Notes: generated by a model from the letters alone, not told the origin. Positions 1 to 7,591 are shown, counted from the first letter of the stretch. The stretch is 10,319 nt of DNA from a bacterium (GCA_020061125.1 JAGUYV010000233.1:1-10319), one strand, 5' to 3'. Program-made: numbers and translations.

Positions 1-985
1 CCTCGCGCCGCGCGCACCGCACGAACAGGCTGGACACCAGGTTGTTGACCTGGAAAATGTCGCCGGTGAAAAGCTGGAGCACGGGTTTGCCGATGCGCGC
101 GCAGGCGCTCATGACGGACGCGCGCAGGGCCGGGGCCACGCCGAACCGGGACTCGGGCTTGACCTCGGTGCGCATGCGCAACCGCCAGGCGGCTTTTTCG
201 TCGCCCAGATACCGCTCGCGGAACTCGGCCAGGCGCTTGCTGCCGCGCAGAAATTCCTCGTCGGGGATGCCGCCGGTAAGCCCCACCTGCAGGCTGTGCC
301 GGTCCGAGAGCGTGTACTGGCTCCAGCCGGTGCGGGACTCGACCAGGATGACCGTGCCGCCCGGCGCAAGCCGCGCGCGGATGAACTGCTCGTAGGCGCG
401 AGGCAACTGGAGGTATTTATATCTCATCAGCAATGAGTTTTTTACCCGGAGCCGGTCGTGAACGGGATCGTATTCGCTCACAAGCTCCACAAACGGGTCC
501 TGGCGGCACACGGTGTCGGCCACCTCGGACGCGCGCTTGGCGTAGTCCGCGATGCCGTCCGCGTTCATGGGCCTGGGGTGGCTGATGCACATGCGGTAGT
601 TCAGGGGCAGAAACGGGGCGTCGAGCACGCACGACAGGTAGGCCATGGACCCGAGCGGCGGGCCGAGGATGATGTGATGGTAGGGCCTTTTTTCGTATAG
701 TGACGCGAACCAGTTGGCCACCATGGCGCCCGGGAACCGGCGCACGGTTTCAAAATCGTGCATCTGGGTTTTGTAGAATTGCTCGAACGCCAGGCGCCTG
801 ACGAAGTGGCCGGCGTTCTGCGAGAGCGCGGCCGCGGATTTCACGGCGCCGCCCATGCGGAACGGGATGTGCGGCTGCTCTTCGAGAGTGCGCGCAGTGA
901 GCGCCGGTGTCACATAGGAAAGATCCAGAAAATCCAGTGGCGGGTTCTGCGGGGCGTCCTGTTGTCGGCTCTTCTTACTGCTCAT
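1..985 (-). CDS. Unrecognised protein, C-terminus off the left edge
   Basis: An uninterrupted minus-strand frame of 328 codons runs from an ATG at 985 past the left edge, so the C-terminus is missing. I do not recognise a family. The N-terminal ~35 residues are polar and proline-rich with no signal peptide. Residues ~100-130 hold a hydrophobic stretch (HHIILGPPLGSMAYLSC), and residues ~195-216 (FIRARLAPGGTVILVES) resemble the late strand region of class I SAM-dependent methyltransferases. A clear glycine-rich SAM-binding motif is not visible, so a methyltransferase-like or other Rossmann fold is only a guess. It is likely cytosolic. The start overlaps the end of the upstream TPR gene by 11 bases, which points to translational coupling and a shared role with the TPR protein and the phosphatase before it. 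The frame is certain to be coding from its continuity and tight packing; the function is unknown. Confidence 0.8.
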   Translation of the reverse strand, partial: MSSKKSRQQDAPQNPPLDFLDLSYVTPALTARTLEEQPHIPFRMGGAVKSAAALSQNAGHFVRRLAFEQFYKTQMHDFETVRRFPGAMVANWFASLYEKRPYHHIILGPPLGSMAYLSCVLDAPFLPLNYRMCISHPRPMNADGIADYAKRASEVADTVCRQDPFVELVSEYDPVHDRLRVKNSLLMRYKYLQLPRAYEQFIRARLAPGGTVILVESRTGWSQYTLSDRHSLQVGLTGGIPDEEFLRGSKRLAEFRERYLGDEKAAWRLRMRTEVKPESRFGVAPALRASVMSACARIGKPVLQLFTGDIFQVNNLVSSLFVRCARRE

Positions 986-1820
986 TCAAATACTCTTTGA
1001 TGAACTGATAGTTGCGCATGATGTCCGGGTTGTAGGGCGCGAGGCGCGCGGCCTGCTCGAAGTATCCGGCGGCCACCTTGTATTCCTTTTTCATGACATA
1101 GGCCGCTCCCAGATCGTTGAGGTACAGGGGCCGCTGCGGGTCGTTCATGGATGACAGGTTCAGCGCCTTCTGAATCATCTTGATTCCCGTCTCGATGTCG
1201 CCGAGGTTCAGGTGGTTGGTGCCCAGGTTGTCGTATGCCGGAGCGAAGTCCGGGTTCAGCTCGATGGCCTTTTCATAGCAGGCCATGGCCGCGCGGATCA
1301 GGCCCAGGCGGTCGTAGGAATGTCCGAGATTGTTGTACGCGATGAAATGGCCGGGGTCTATGGCGATGGCTTTTCTGTGATGTTCCACGGCGTTGACAAG
1401 AAGTTCCTGGGAATCGTAGATCACTCCCAGAGTGGTGAAGGCATTGGCCAGTTGGGGGTCTATTTCGATGGCGCGCTGCATGGACTCGATGGCCTGGCGC
1501 GTGCGGCCCAGAAGGCGGTACGCCTCTCCCAGGTCGGCGTGATATGCGGCGATGTCCGGGTTCATGAGGATGGCCTGACGGTACTGCTGCACGGCGCGCT
1601 CCAGGTCTCCGGCCATATGCAGCTTCACCGCCGCTTCATAATAACCGGCCGCCATGTCCGCATAGTTCTGCCCGTCGGCAGCGGGTGGTTCCGCGTCCGC
1701 GGACGCAGGGGGCGTTTGATCTATGATCGCTTCCGGGTCGTGCTCCTGGGCCGAGGCGGGTGCAAACCAGGGCGCCGCCATCAGCGCCGCGCACAGCATG
1801 AGGCTCGCGATCCGCTTCAT
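975..1820 (-). CDS. Secreted TPR-repeat protein
   Basis: A 281-residue protein with a Sec signal peptide: KR at residues 3-4... a hydrophobic core over ~5-20 and an ASA|QE cleavage site near residue 24. The Cys at residue 10 sits in no proper lipobox, so it should be soluble in the periplasm. A short Pro/Ala-rich linker (~26-52) leads to about six tetratricopeptide repeats of 34 residues from ~55 to ~265, with the usual pattern (A-YxxLG-xY-xG-xxxAI-xxxKAIExxP). TPR arrays are protein-binding scaffolds; no enzymatic domain is seen. The ATG at 1820 overlaps the phosphatase stop as ATGA (1817-1820), and its own stop overlaps the next gene start by 11 bases. The coupling suggests it works with the membrane phosphatase, perhaps by binding its periplasmic sensor domain or an envelope partner; that is inference. 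Confidence 0.88.
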   Translation of the reverse strand: MKRIASLMLCAALMAAPWFAPASAQEHDPEAIIDQTPPASADAEPPAADGQNYADMAAGYYEAAVKLHMAGDLERAVQQYRQAILMNPDIAAYHADLGEAYRLLGRTRQAIESMQRAIEIDPQLANAFTTLGVIYDSQELLVNAVEHHRKAIAIDPGHFIAYNNLGHSYDRLGLIRAAMACYEKAIELNPDFAPAYDNLGTNHLNLGDIETGIKMIQKALNLSSMNDPQRPLYLNDLGAAYVMKKEYKVAAGYFEQAARLAPYNPDIMRNYQFIKEYLNEQ

Positions 1821-3469
1821 TCCTGGTCCCTGCCGCTCATGGGATTGTCCTCGTCGCCCACTTCAAATATCAGAAGCGTCAAGTCGTCCTGCCGCGGGGT
1901 TTCGCCCGCGAATTCCTCGAGTTCCTCGACCAGAAAATGCGTGAGCCGGAACGAATTCGCGTTGGGGTTTTCCTTGACCCGCTGCACCAGGCGCTCGTAG
2001 CCGAACATGGACCCGTTCTCGTTGCGCGAATCCACGACCCCGTCCGTGTACAGGATCACTTTGTCTCCCATTTGCAACGGCATGACTTTTTCCTGGAATG
2101 TGACCGAGGAGAACATGCCCAGTCCGAAACCCTCGGCCTCCAGGGGAATGATCTCGCCGGTTCCGGGACGGAACAGGAACGGGGGGTTGTGCCCGGCGCA
2201 CGAAAATGTCATGGTCATGTCGTTCATGTCCACCACAACAAAGAAGCAGGTGAGGTAAATGCTGTGCTGCGCTCCGAAATGGCGGTACATGATGTCGTTG
2301 ACCTTGCCCAGGATTTCCGACGGGGACTGGAACTGATCCTTGATCTGGCTGAACAGCACGGTGACCATGGACATGACCAGGGCCGCGGAAATGCCCTTGC
2401 CGGACACATCGCCGATGAACGCGCCCAGGCGCGCATCGTCGAGCTTGTAGAAATCGAAGCAGTCGCCTCCGATTTCGCCGACCTGGAAATTGGCGGCGCT
2501 GATTTGAAGGCCTTTGACTTTGGGATACACCTGCGGAAGCAGTTCCTGCTGGATTCTGTGAGCCAGGCGCAGATCGAATTCGATCATGCGCTGTCGGCGG
2601 TTCAGATCCTGGTTGCGGGTTTCAAGCTCCGAAGAGAATTCGATGAGTTCGCGGTTTTTGTCTTCGAGTTCGCGCACGCTGCGGCCCAGGTTTTCGGCCA
2701 GGGCGTTGAACGCCGCGGCCAGGGCGCCCATTTCATCATTGCCGTCCGCCGGGACCCTCTGGCTGAAATCCATATCCGCCATTGCCCCGCAAAGCGCGGT
2801 CATGCGCCGTGCGGAACCGCTTACGCGGCGCGCAATGAAAAATGCGGAGCACGCCACGGCCATCAGATACATGGCGCCCACCAGCAGAGCCAGACGCCAG
2901 CGCTGGCGCACAATGGTCTCATCCAGGCCCGCCATGGAAACGCCCAGCATGATCTGGCCCAGGAACTTGCCCGATCCGCCCCTGTGCAGGGATGCGTAAT
3001 AGACCAGCGAGAAATCCTCGAAACGGCCGCCGAACCTGTGCGCGCGCGAGGGATCGTAATGCTCGACGCTGCTCATGCGCGTGGTGCGCGTACGCAGTTT
3101 CGGCCCCGGGTCCGTGGCGCTCACATGCATCTCGGCTTTGCCGTGCGGGTACTGGTTCATGAAATCCATGGAGTCGTACAATTTCGCGCCGCCGGCGTCC
3201 GCGACCACAATTTGCATGTTGCTGAATCGCGAAGCGCTGTTCAAATAAGCGCGCGCCTCGCTGTCCGGGTCCATGAGCGATTCCGGTGAAGTGATGAGCC
3301 GGTCAGCTTCGTTCACCACCTGCTCGAATTTTTCCTGCTGCACCATGACATACTCGCCGGTGACCCACATGCGCAGCACGCCCATGAGAAGCAGCAGCGC
3401 AAGCGAGAACGCCGCAAGAAGCACGAGCGCCCATTTAATCGTCAATGTGATGCGCGAACCGGATTGCAT
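1817..3469 (-). CDS. Membrane HAMP-SpoIIE/RsbU-type PP2C serine phosphatase
   Basis: 550 residues. The order is TM helix 1 (~11-33), a periplasmic region of ~150 residues ending in a Cache-like segment (LGQIMLGVSMAGLDETI, ~170-186), TM helix 2 (~191-213), a HAMP domain (~212-265, with the DEMGALAAAFNALAENL helix), a predicted coiled coil (~262-305) and a SpoIIE/PP2C domain (~320-540). Metal-binding acidic motifs of the family are all present: GGDCFD (D336), GDVSGKG (D354), YTDGVVDSRN (D476) and RQDDLTLL (D528/D529). Proteins of this kind dephosphorylate STAS-domain anti-sigma antagonists (RsbU/RsbV partner switching) in response to a signal; no STAS or anti-sigma gene is visible here, so the substrate is unknown. 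It is the first gene of a tightly overlapping set with the TPR gene and the unrecognised gene. The ATG at 3469 directly precedes the first TM segment; upstream GGCAGG is a modest ribosome binding site. Confidence 0.93.
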   Translation of the reverse strand: MQSGSRITLTIKWALVLLAAFSLALLLLMGVLRMWVTGEYVMVQQEKFEQVVNEADRLITSPESLMDPDSEARAYLNSASRFSNMQIVVADAGGAKLYDSMDFMNQYPHGKAEMHVSATDPGPKLRTRTTRMSSVEHYDPSRAHRFGGRFEDFSLVYYASLHRGGSGKFLGQIMLGVSMAGLDETIVRQRWRLALLVGAMYLMAVACSAFFIARRVSGSARRMTALCGAMADMDFSQRVPADGNDEMGALAAAFNALAENLGRSVRELEDKNRELIEFSSELETRNQDLNRRQRMIEFDLRLAHRIQQELLPQVYPKVKGLQISAANFQVGEIGGDCFDFYKLDDARLGAFIGDVSGKGISAALVMSMVTVLFSQIKDQFQSPSEILGKVNDIMYRHFGAQHSIYLTCFFVVVDMNDMTMTFSCAGHNPPFLFRPGTGEIIPLEAEGFGLGMFSSVTFQEKVMPLQMGDKVILYTDGVVDSRNENGSMFGYERLVQRVKENPNANSFRLTHFLVEELEEFAGETPRQDDLTLLIFEVGDEDNPMSGRDQE

Positions 3470-3517
3470 ATGCCTGCCTGTCCGCCCGCTTGCTGATCGG
3501 GCCTGTGAACGATTCGG

Positions 3518-3928
3518 TTATTTGGCTTTTTTCCCGGCGGCGGCCTTGCGTTTGGCTGCGGTTTTTTTCGCGGCCGTTTTTTTCACCGCCGGTTTTTTCG
3601 CGGTTTTCTTTTTTGCGGGCGCTGTCCCCGCTGCTTTCAATCGGCTGATTTTGCTTTCGAGCTGTTCGAGGCGATCTTCTATCTCATCCAGCTCGGAGCG
3701 CGTGGCCACGCCCGCCGCGGACAGCGCGTCGGTGAGAATTTCACGCACGATGCCGCGCAGTTCCTCGCGTTCGCCTCGCGCCTGATCCATGATCCGTTTG
3801 ATGAACCCGCGCGAATCCTTGCGCTTGAGTTCTCCGCGCTCGATCAATTCCTCGACATACTCCTCGACGCGCTGCTGGGAGCGTTCGAGCCATCCGGGTC
3901 CGGCGAACCGGTTGTCCTGGGGTTCCAT
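3518..3928 (-). CDS. Phasin-like coiled-coil protein with histone-like Lys/Ala tail
   Basis: 136 residues from the ATG at 3928, chosen because AGGAG (minus strand, 3937-3941) lies 8 bases before it. The frame is open further upstream to 4000, but that would overlap dapB and lacks such a site. Residues ~14-98 are amphipathic helix with heptads (EEYVEELIERGELKRKD, SELDEIEDRLEQLESKISRL) and match the general pattern of phasin/PhaF-like proteins, including the GVATRSELDEIEDRL segment close to the GVPTR-E-V motif of that family. Residues ~99-136 are almost only Lys, Ala, Thr and Pro, like the DNA-binding tail of PhaF and of H1-type bacterial histones. Likely roles are coating polyhydroxyalkanoate granules and linking them to the nucleoid, or acting as a nucleoid protein; no PHA synthase is seen in the window to decide. 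It follows dapB by 43 bases on the same strand. Confidence 0.8.
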   Translation of the reverse strand: MEPQDNRFAGPGWLERSQQRVEEYVEELIERGELKRKDSRGFIKRIMDQARGEREELRGIVREILTDALSAAGVATRSELDEIEDRLEQLESKISRLKAAGTAPAKKKTAKKPAVKKTAAKKTAAKRKAAAGKKAK

Positions 3929-3936
3929 GGCGCCAA

Positions 3937-3941
3937 CTCCT
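3937..3941 (-). promoter_or_regulatory. Ribosome binding site fixing the phasin-like start
   Basis: AGGAG on the minus strand, 8 bases before the ATG at 3928. It decides for the shorter 136-residue product over the upstream in-frame start at 4000 inside dapB. Confidence 0.75.
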
Positions 3942-3971
3942 CTCGCGCGCCTCGGGGCGCGCCGGTCTGAA

Positions 3972-4778
3972 TCAAATGACTTTTTCCAGTCCGAAGACAT
4001 AGCCTTTCAGAGAGAGCGACTTGCGCACGGCGAGAACCACGCCGGGCATGAAGGATTCGCGGCTCGCCGTGTCGTGGCGTATGGTGAGGGTCTGCGCCAA
4101 GCCACCGAAAATCACTTCCTGGTGCGCCAGAAATCCCGGCAGACGCACGCTGTGCACGGCGATGTCCGCCAGCTTGCCCCCGCGCACCCCTTTGAGCTTT
4201 TCGACTTCCGTGGGATCCTTGTGCGCGGGCATACCCTTTTTCGCAGCGGCGATGAGTTCCGCCGTGTACAGCGCCGTGCCGCTTGGCGCATCGCGCTTCT
4301 GATCGTGGTGCAACTCGATGATTTCCACCGCGGGCATGAATTGCGCGGCCTTTTGCGCGAACTGCATCATGAGCACCGCGCCGATGGCGAAATTCGGCGC
4401 CACGATCACGCCGAGTTTTTTGTCCGCGGCGAGCTTTTCCACTTTCTTGAGATCCGCGGATGCAATGCCCGTGGTGCCGACCACCAGGCGCAGCCCCGCG
4501 TCCAGCGCCGCCTTTGCACGAGTCCAGAACCCATTGGCCACTGCGAAATCCACCATGACCTGCGCCCCCGGCGTTCTGACCACGCCCTTGAGATCGTCCG
4601 TGATGCAAACGCCCAGCGGCTTGAGTCCGGCCGCTTCGCCCGCGTCCTGCCCGCACCCGAACATGTCCAGCGCGCCGGCCACGCGCATGTCCGGCTCCGC
4701 GGTGACCGCGCACACGACCTGCCGGCCCATGCGACCGTACGCCCCGGATACGATTACGCCGGTCTGTTTTTTTGCCAT
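3972..4778 (-). CDS. dapB: 4-hydroxy-tetrahydrodipicolinate reductase
   Basis: 268 residues, the normal length. DapB reduces 4-hydroxy-tetrahydrodipicolinate with NAD(P)H to tetrahydrodipicolinate in the cytosol, a step to diaminopimelate and lysine. The N-terminal Rossmann motif is SGAYGRMGRQ (residues 11-20). The family motifs VVGTTG (~99-104), APNFAIGAVLM (~127-137), the signature ELHHDQKRDAPSGTAL (155-170, with catalytic H157/H158 and K161) and HSVRLPGFLAHQEVIFG (209-225) with QTLTIRHD follow in order. The ATG at 4778 is preceded by GGGAG and AGAGGA. The usual GAxGRMG has Tyr at the third position here, a minor variant. It lies 90 bases after leuA, from which an intrinsic terminator separates it, so it is expressed either by readthrough or from a promoter I could not identify. 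No other dap genes are in the window. Confidence 0.97.
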   Translation of the reverse strand: MAKKQTGVIVSGAYGRMGRQVVCAVTAEPDMRVAGALDMFGCGQDAGEAAGLKPLGVCITDDLKGVVRTPGAQVMVDFAVANGFWTRAKAALDAGLRLVVGTTGIASADLKKVEKLAADKKLGVIVAPNFAIGAVLMMQFAQKAAQFMPAVEIIELHHDQKRDAPSGTALYTAELIAAAKKGMPAHKDPTEVEKLKGVRGGKLADIAVHSVRLPGFLAHQEVIFGGLAQTLTIRHDTASRESFMPGVVLAVRKSLSLKGYVFGLEKVI

Positions 4779-4807
4779 ATTCCTCTGCTCCCGATCGGCT
4801 GTGTTGT

Positions 4808-4856
4808 CAAAGAGAAAAGCGGTCCGCGGGGCGGAGCCATCCGCCCCGCGGCGCTT
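4808..4856 (-). terminator. Strong intrinsic terminator after leuA
   Basis: A perfect 12-bp stem (4824-4835 with 4840-4851; CCGCGGGGCGGA and its complement) closes on a 4-base loop. It is extended by a 5-bp stem (AAGCG 4817-4821 with CGCTT 4852-4856) across a 2-base bulge. Read on the minus strand the stem is followed by TTTTCTCTTT (about 4809-4818, overlapping the lower stem), a U-rich tract. It sits between leuA and dapB and should end much of the ilvC-leuA transcript. On the plus strand there is no T tract, so it is one-directional. Confidence 0.85.
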
Positions 4857-4868
4857 GCGTTCTGATGG

Positions 4869-6446
4869 TCAGCCTTTTGCCGCGGCTTTCCTGCGCGCGG
4901 GTTTGGCCTCGATGCCCTTGCGCCAGTGCAGCAGCTTGTTGATGGCCATGACATAGGCCTTGGCGCTGGCCAGCACGATGTCCAGTTCCGCGCCGCGGCC
5001 CGAGAAGATCTTGCCGCTCTCATCCGAGATGCGGGCCGTGACCTCGCCCAGGGCGTCCATGCCGCCGGTCACGGACTTGACCGAGAAATCCACGAGCTTG
5101 ATGTCCACGCCCGCGATTTGCCTGATGCACTGGTACACCGCGTCAATGGGGCCGACGCCGATGGCCGCCTGTTCGAGCAGTTCGCTCTGATGCAGCATCT
5201 CGATCATGGCCGTGGCCTTGGCCGTGCCCCCGCACATCACATGCACGGACTGCAGGCGGTAGGTTTCGTCCACCACGGTCAGTTCGTCCTCGATGATGGA
5301 CTGGATGTCGTCGTCCGTGACTTCCTTTTTCTGGTCGCACAGGTTCTTGAAGCGGCTGAAGGCCTTGTTGAGCATGGCGGTGTCCAGCTCATAGCCCAGC
5401 TCGATGAGTTTGTCGTTGAAAGCGTGGCGGCCGCTGTGCTTGCCGAGCACCAGGGACGAGGTGGCGATGCCGATGGTTTCGGCGTCCATGATCTCGTAGG
5501 TGCGCTTGTCGCGCAGCACGCCGTGCTGATGGATGCCGGCTTCGTGCGCGAACGCGTTGCGGCCCACAATAGCCTTGTTGGGCTGCACGGTGAAACCGGT
5601 GATTTTGCTCACCATGCGGCTGGTGCGGTAAATCTCCTGGGTGATGATGTTGGTTTTTACGCCCATGAGGTCGTGGCGCGTGTAAATAGCCATGACGATC
5701 TCTTCGAGGGACGCGTTGCCCGCGCGCTCGCCCAGGCCGTTGATGGTGCACTCGACCTGGCGCGCGCCGTTGCGGATCGCGGCCAGGGAATTGGCCACAG
5801 CCAGCCCCAGGTCGTTGTGGCAATGCACGCTGAAAACCGCCCTGCCCGAATTCGGAACCTTTTTGATCAGATTGCCGATCAGCTTTCCGAATTCCTCGGG
5901 GATGGCGTAACCCACGGTGTCCGGGATGTTCACATGCGTGGCGCCCGCGGCGATGACTTTTTCCACCACTTCGGCCAGGAAATCGAACTCGGAGCGGGAT
6001 GCGTCCTCGGGCGAAAACTCGACTTCGTCGCAGTATCCGCGCGCCCGCTTCACCGCCTCCACCGCGGCCTTGACCACCTGGCGCGGCGTCATTTCGAGTT
6101 TCTTTTTCATGTGCACGGGCGAAGTGGCGATAAAGGTGTGGATACGGGGCCGCTCGGACGCCTTGATGGCGTTCCACGCGCGGTCTATGTCCGCGAACCC
6201 GGTGCGGCACAGACCCACGATGGCAGGGCCGTAAACATTCCTGGCGATAAGCTCCACGGCGTCGAAATCGCCCTGGGAACTCATGGGGAATCCCGCCTCG
6301 ATGGCGTCCACATTGAGCTTGGCCAGTTGCAGGGCCAGTTTGAGTTTTTCCTGCACATTCATGGTGCACCCCGGGCTTTGCTCGCCGTCCCGGAGCGTGG
6401 TGTCGAAAATATAAACGGTATCGTCAGTTTTGCTCTTTGCGTTCAT
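4869..6446 (-). CDS. leuA: 2-isopropylmalate synthase
   Basis: 525 residues from the ATG at 6446. LeuA condenses acetyl-CoA with 2-oxoisovalerate, the first committed step of leucine synthesis, in the cytosol. The DRE-TIM barrel starts with IFDTTLRDGEQSPG (residues 13-26; D15, R19, D20). Metal ligands continue with SVHCHNDLGLAVANS (H208, H210) and GLGERAGNASLEE (N244). HEAGIHQHGVLRDKRTYE (301-318) and LGKHSGRHAF belong to the linker region, and the C-terminal ~390-500 is the leucine-sensing LeuA dimer domain (VGPIDAVYQCIRQI, GRGAELDIVLAS). Length and these motifs fit LeuA rather than citramalate synthase. A GTG at 6464 is also in frame but would overlap ilvC; the ATG lies 2 bases after the ilvC stop, with GAAGAA before it. 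The last ~20 residues are basic and Ala-rich. It is co-transcribed with ilvC, which helps supply its substrate; the dimer domain implies feedback inhibition by leucine. Confidence 0.96.
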   Translation of the reverse strand: MNAKSKTDDTVYIFDTTLRDGEQSPGCTMNVQEKLKLALQLAKLNVDAIEAGFPMSSQGDFDAVELIARNVYGPAIVGLCRTGFADIDRAWNAIKASERPRIHTFIATSPVHMKKKLEMTPRQVVKAAVEAVKRARGYCDEVEFSPEDASRSEFDFLAEVVEKVIAAGATHVNIPDTVGYAIPEEFGKLIGNLIKKVPNSGRAVFSVHCHNDLGLAVANSLAAIRNGARQVECTINGLGERAGNASLEEIVMAIYTRHDLMGVKTNIITQEIYRTSRMVSKITGFTVQPNKAIVGRNAFAHEAGIHQHGVLRDKRTYEIMDAETIGIATSSLVLGKHSGRHAFNDKLIELGYELDTAMLNKAFSRFKNLCDQKKEVTDDDIQSIIEDELTVVDETYRLQSVHVMCGGTAKATAMIEMLHQSELLEQAAIGVGPIDAVYQCIRQIAGVDIKLVDFSVKSVTGGMDALGEVTARISDESGKIFSGRGAELDIVLASAKAYVMAINKLLHWRKGIEAKPARRKAAAKG

Positions 6447-6448
6447 GG

Positions 6449-7441
6449 TTATTTCTTCAACCACGACATCATGGCGCGAAGCTGCTTGCCCACAATCTCG
6501 ATCTGGTGATCGCGGTCAGCCTGGGCCAGGGCGTCGAAGTTGGGCCTCCCTTTGCGGTTTTCTTCGATCCACTCGTTGGCGAAGGTGCCGTCCTGAATTT
6601 CCGAAAGGACCTGCTTCATGGCGCGCTTGGTTTCCTTGGTCACGATGCGCGGCCCGCGGGTCAGATCGCCGTATTCGGCCGTGTCGCTGATCGAGTAGCG
6701 CATGAACTGCATGCCGCCCTCCTGCATCAGGTCCACGATGAGCTTCAGCTCGTGCAGGCATTCGAAATACGCGATTTCCGGCTGGTACCCGGCCTCGACA
6801 AGGGTCTCGAACCCGGCTTTGACAAGGGCCGTGCACCCGCCGCACAGAACGGACTGTTCGCCGAACAGATCGGTTTCGGTCTCTTCTTTGAACGAGGTTT
6901 GAAGGACTCCGGCCCTGGCGCCGCCAATGCCCCAGGCATACGCCAGGGCCTTGGGCAGCGCTTCGCCCGTGGCGTCCTGATGCACGGCCACGAGCGAAGG
7001 AACCCCCTTGCCTTCCTGGTACACGCGGCGCACCAGGTGGCCCGGTCCTTTGGGCGCCACCATGGCCACATCCACATCCGCGGGAGGCACTATGGTTTTA
7101 AAATGAATGGCGAAGCCGTGGGCGAACATGAGCAAATCGCCCGGTTTCAGCCCCGGCTTGATTTCCGTTTCGTATGTGTCGCCCTGAAGGTGATCCGGGA
7201 TCAGCACCATGATTACATCGGCTTCGGCAACGGCCTCGGCCGTGGGCAGAACGGCAAGCCCGGCGTCCCGCGCCGCATCCCAGGACTTGCTTCCCTGGCG
7301 CAGCCCCACCCGGACATCGAACCCGCTGTCCTTGAGATTCAGCGCATGCGCGTGCCCCTGGCTGCCATAGCCGAGCACCGCAATTTTCTTGCCCTTCAGC
7401 ATTTCGGGTTTTGCGTCGCTTTCATAAAAAATCGTTGCCAT
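6449..7441 (-). CDS. ilvC: Ketol-acid reductoisomerase, class I
   Basis: 330 residues, the standard class I length. IlvC converts acetolactate or acetohydroxybutyrate into dihydroxy acids, using NADPH and magnesium, for valine, isoleucine and leucine synthesis. The Rossmann motif is [15 protein letters not shown] (22-36) and the cofactor-specificity loop is GLRQGSKSW (47-55), with serines as in NADPH users. Catalytic and metal residues are visible: AHGFAIHF (H108), APKGPGH (K131), [14 protein letters not shown] (D191, E195) and ECLHELKLI (E227, E231). The ATG at 7441 was chosen for GGGGAG 8 bases upstream. An ATG at 7519 is in frame but adds 26 residues foreign to the family and is across a hairpin. 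The stop is 2 bases before leuA. No acetolactate synthase (ilvBN) precedes it; a toxin-antitoxin-like pair stands there instead. Confidence 0.97.
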   Translation of the reverse strand: MATIFYESDAKPEMLKGKKIAVLGYGSQGHAHALNLKDSGFDVRVGLRQGSKSWDAARDAGLAVLPTAEAVAEADVIMVLIPDHLQGDTYETEIKPGLKPGDLLMFAHGFAIHFKTIVPPADVDVAMVAPKGPGHLVRRVYQEGKGVPSLVAVHQDATGEALPKALAYAWGIGGARAGVLQTSFKEETETDLFGEQSVLCGGCTALVKAGFETLVEAGYQPEIAYFECLHELKLIVDLMQEGGMQFMRYSISDTAEYGDLTRGPRIVTKETKRAMKQVLSEIQDGTFANEWIEENRKGRPNFDALAQADRDHQIEIVGKQLRAMMSWLKK

Positions 7442-7449
7442 CACAATGA

Positions 7450-7455
7450 CTCCCC
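7450..7455 (-). promoter_or_regulatory. Ribosome binding site of ilvC
   Basis: GGGGAG on the minus strand, 8 bases before the ATG at 7441. It supports the 330-residue start over the in-frame ATG at 7519. Confidence 0.75.
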
Positions 7456-7460
7456 GCTTG

Positions 7461-7495
7461 AAAAAATCACCGGCCGCACCGGATTTCCCGGCCAG
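7461..7495 (-). terminator. Terminator-like hairpin before ilvC, possible attenuator
   Basis: On the minus strand CTGGCCG (7495-7489) pairs with CGGCCGG (7476-7470), 7 pairs including one G-U, around a 12-base loop. TGA and then six T (7466-7461) follow directly, and the ilvC ribosome binding site begins 5 bases later. A terminator placed in front of the gene rather than after it is typical of transcription attenuation of amino acid genes. It could instead end the upstream toxin-antitoxin transcript, with ilvC then needing a promoter that overlaps it. No experimental support is possible from sequence alone. Confidence 0.45.
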
Positions 7496-7509
7496 CCTGT
7501 CAAATTTAT

Positions 7510-7537
7510 ATTTTAGCAAATATTAGAGAAATAATAA
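7510..7537 (-). promoter_or_regulatory. Candidate ilvC promoter in an AT-rich patch
   Basis: Minus strand TTATTA (7537-7532), 16-base spacer, TAAAAT (7515-7510; 5 of 6 matches to the -10 consensus). The -35 match is weak. The whole patch 7501-7560 is sharply AT-rich against a GC-rich background, as expected of a promoter. If used, transcription would start near 7503, only a few bases before the hairpin at 7470-7495, which would not fit classical attenuation. Confidence 0.35.
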
Positions 7538-7591
7538 GGGTGTTGCGTATTTAGATAATACCAGCCCGATTCGCCCGCAGATCCACTCCAT
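7523..7591 (-). CDS. Possible branched-chain leader peptide of ilvC
   Basis: A 22-codon minus-strand frame from ATG 7591 to TAA 7525-7523. It begins MEWICGRIGLVLSK and ends with Leu-Leu-Phe-Leu, including two TTA codons, which are rare in a GC-rich genome. Eight of 22 residues are Leu, Ile or Val. It lies upstream of the terminator-like hairpin, as a leader peptide would. I see no good ribosome binding site, and the candidate promoter overlaps its end, so this may be chance in an AT-rich promoter patch. A second short frame (ATG 7613 to TAA 7553-7551) ends in Ile-Ile and is no better supported. Confidence 0.18.
   Translation of the reverse strand: MEWICGRIGLVLSKYATPLLFL

Noticed and set aside
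1937-3289. Long plus-strand open frame opposite the phosphatase gene
   Set aside because: Its protein is rich in His, Arg, Val and Ala with no domain, as expected of the shadow of a GC-rich gene; the minus strand codes a complete known protein.
3484-3502. GCCCG/CGGGC hairpin between the phasin-like gene and the phosphatase gene
   Set aside because: Only 5 bp with a 9-base loop and no U tract; too weak to call a terminator.
6447-6464. GTG start at 6464 for leuA
   Set aside because: It would overlap ilvC by 16 bases, while the ATG at 6446 lies 2 bases after the ilvC stop in a normal coupled layout.
4926-6509. 527-codon plus-strand open frame opposite leuA
   Set aside because: It mirrors leuA codon bias, has no family resemblance and no ribosome binding site; leuA is unmistakable.
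6437-7516. 359-codon plus-strand open frame opposite ilvC
   Set aside because: Same reason: a shadow of ilvC, full of low-complexity H/G/R/V runs.
7442-7519. N-terminal extension of ilvC from an ATG at 7519
   Set aside because: The added 26 residues are not in the family, and they cross the hairpin and the ribosome binding site that serves the ATG at 7441.
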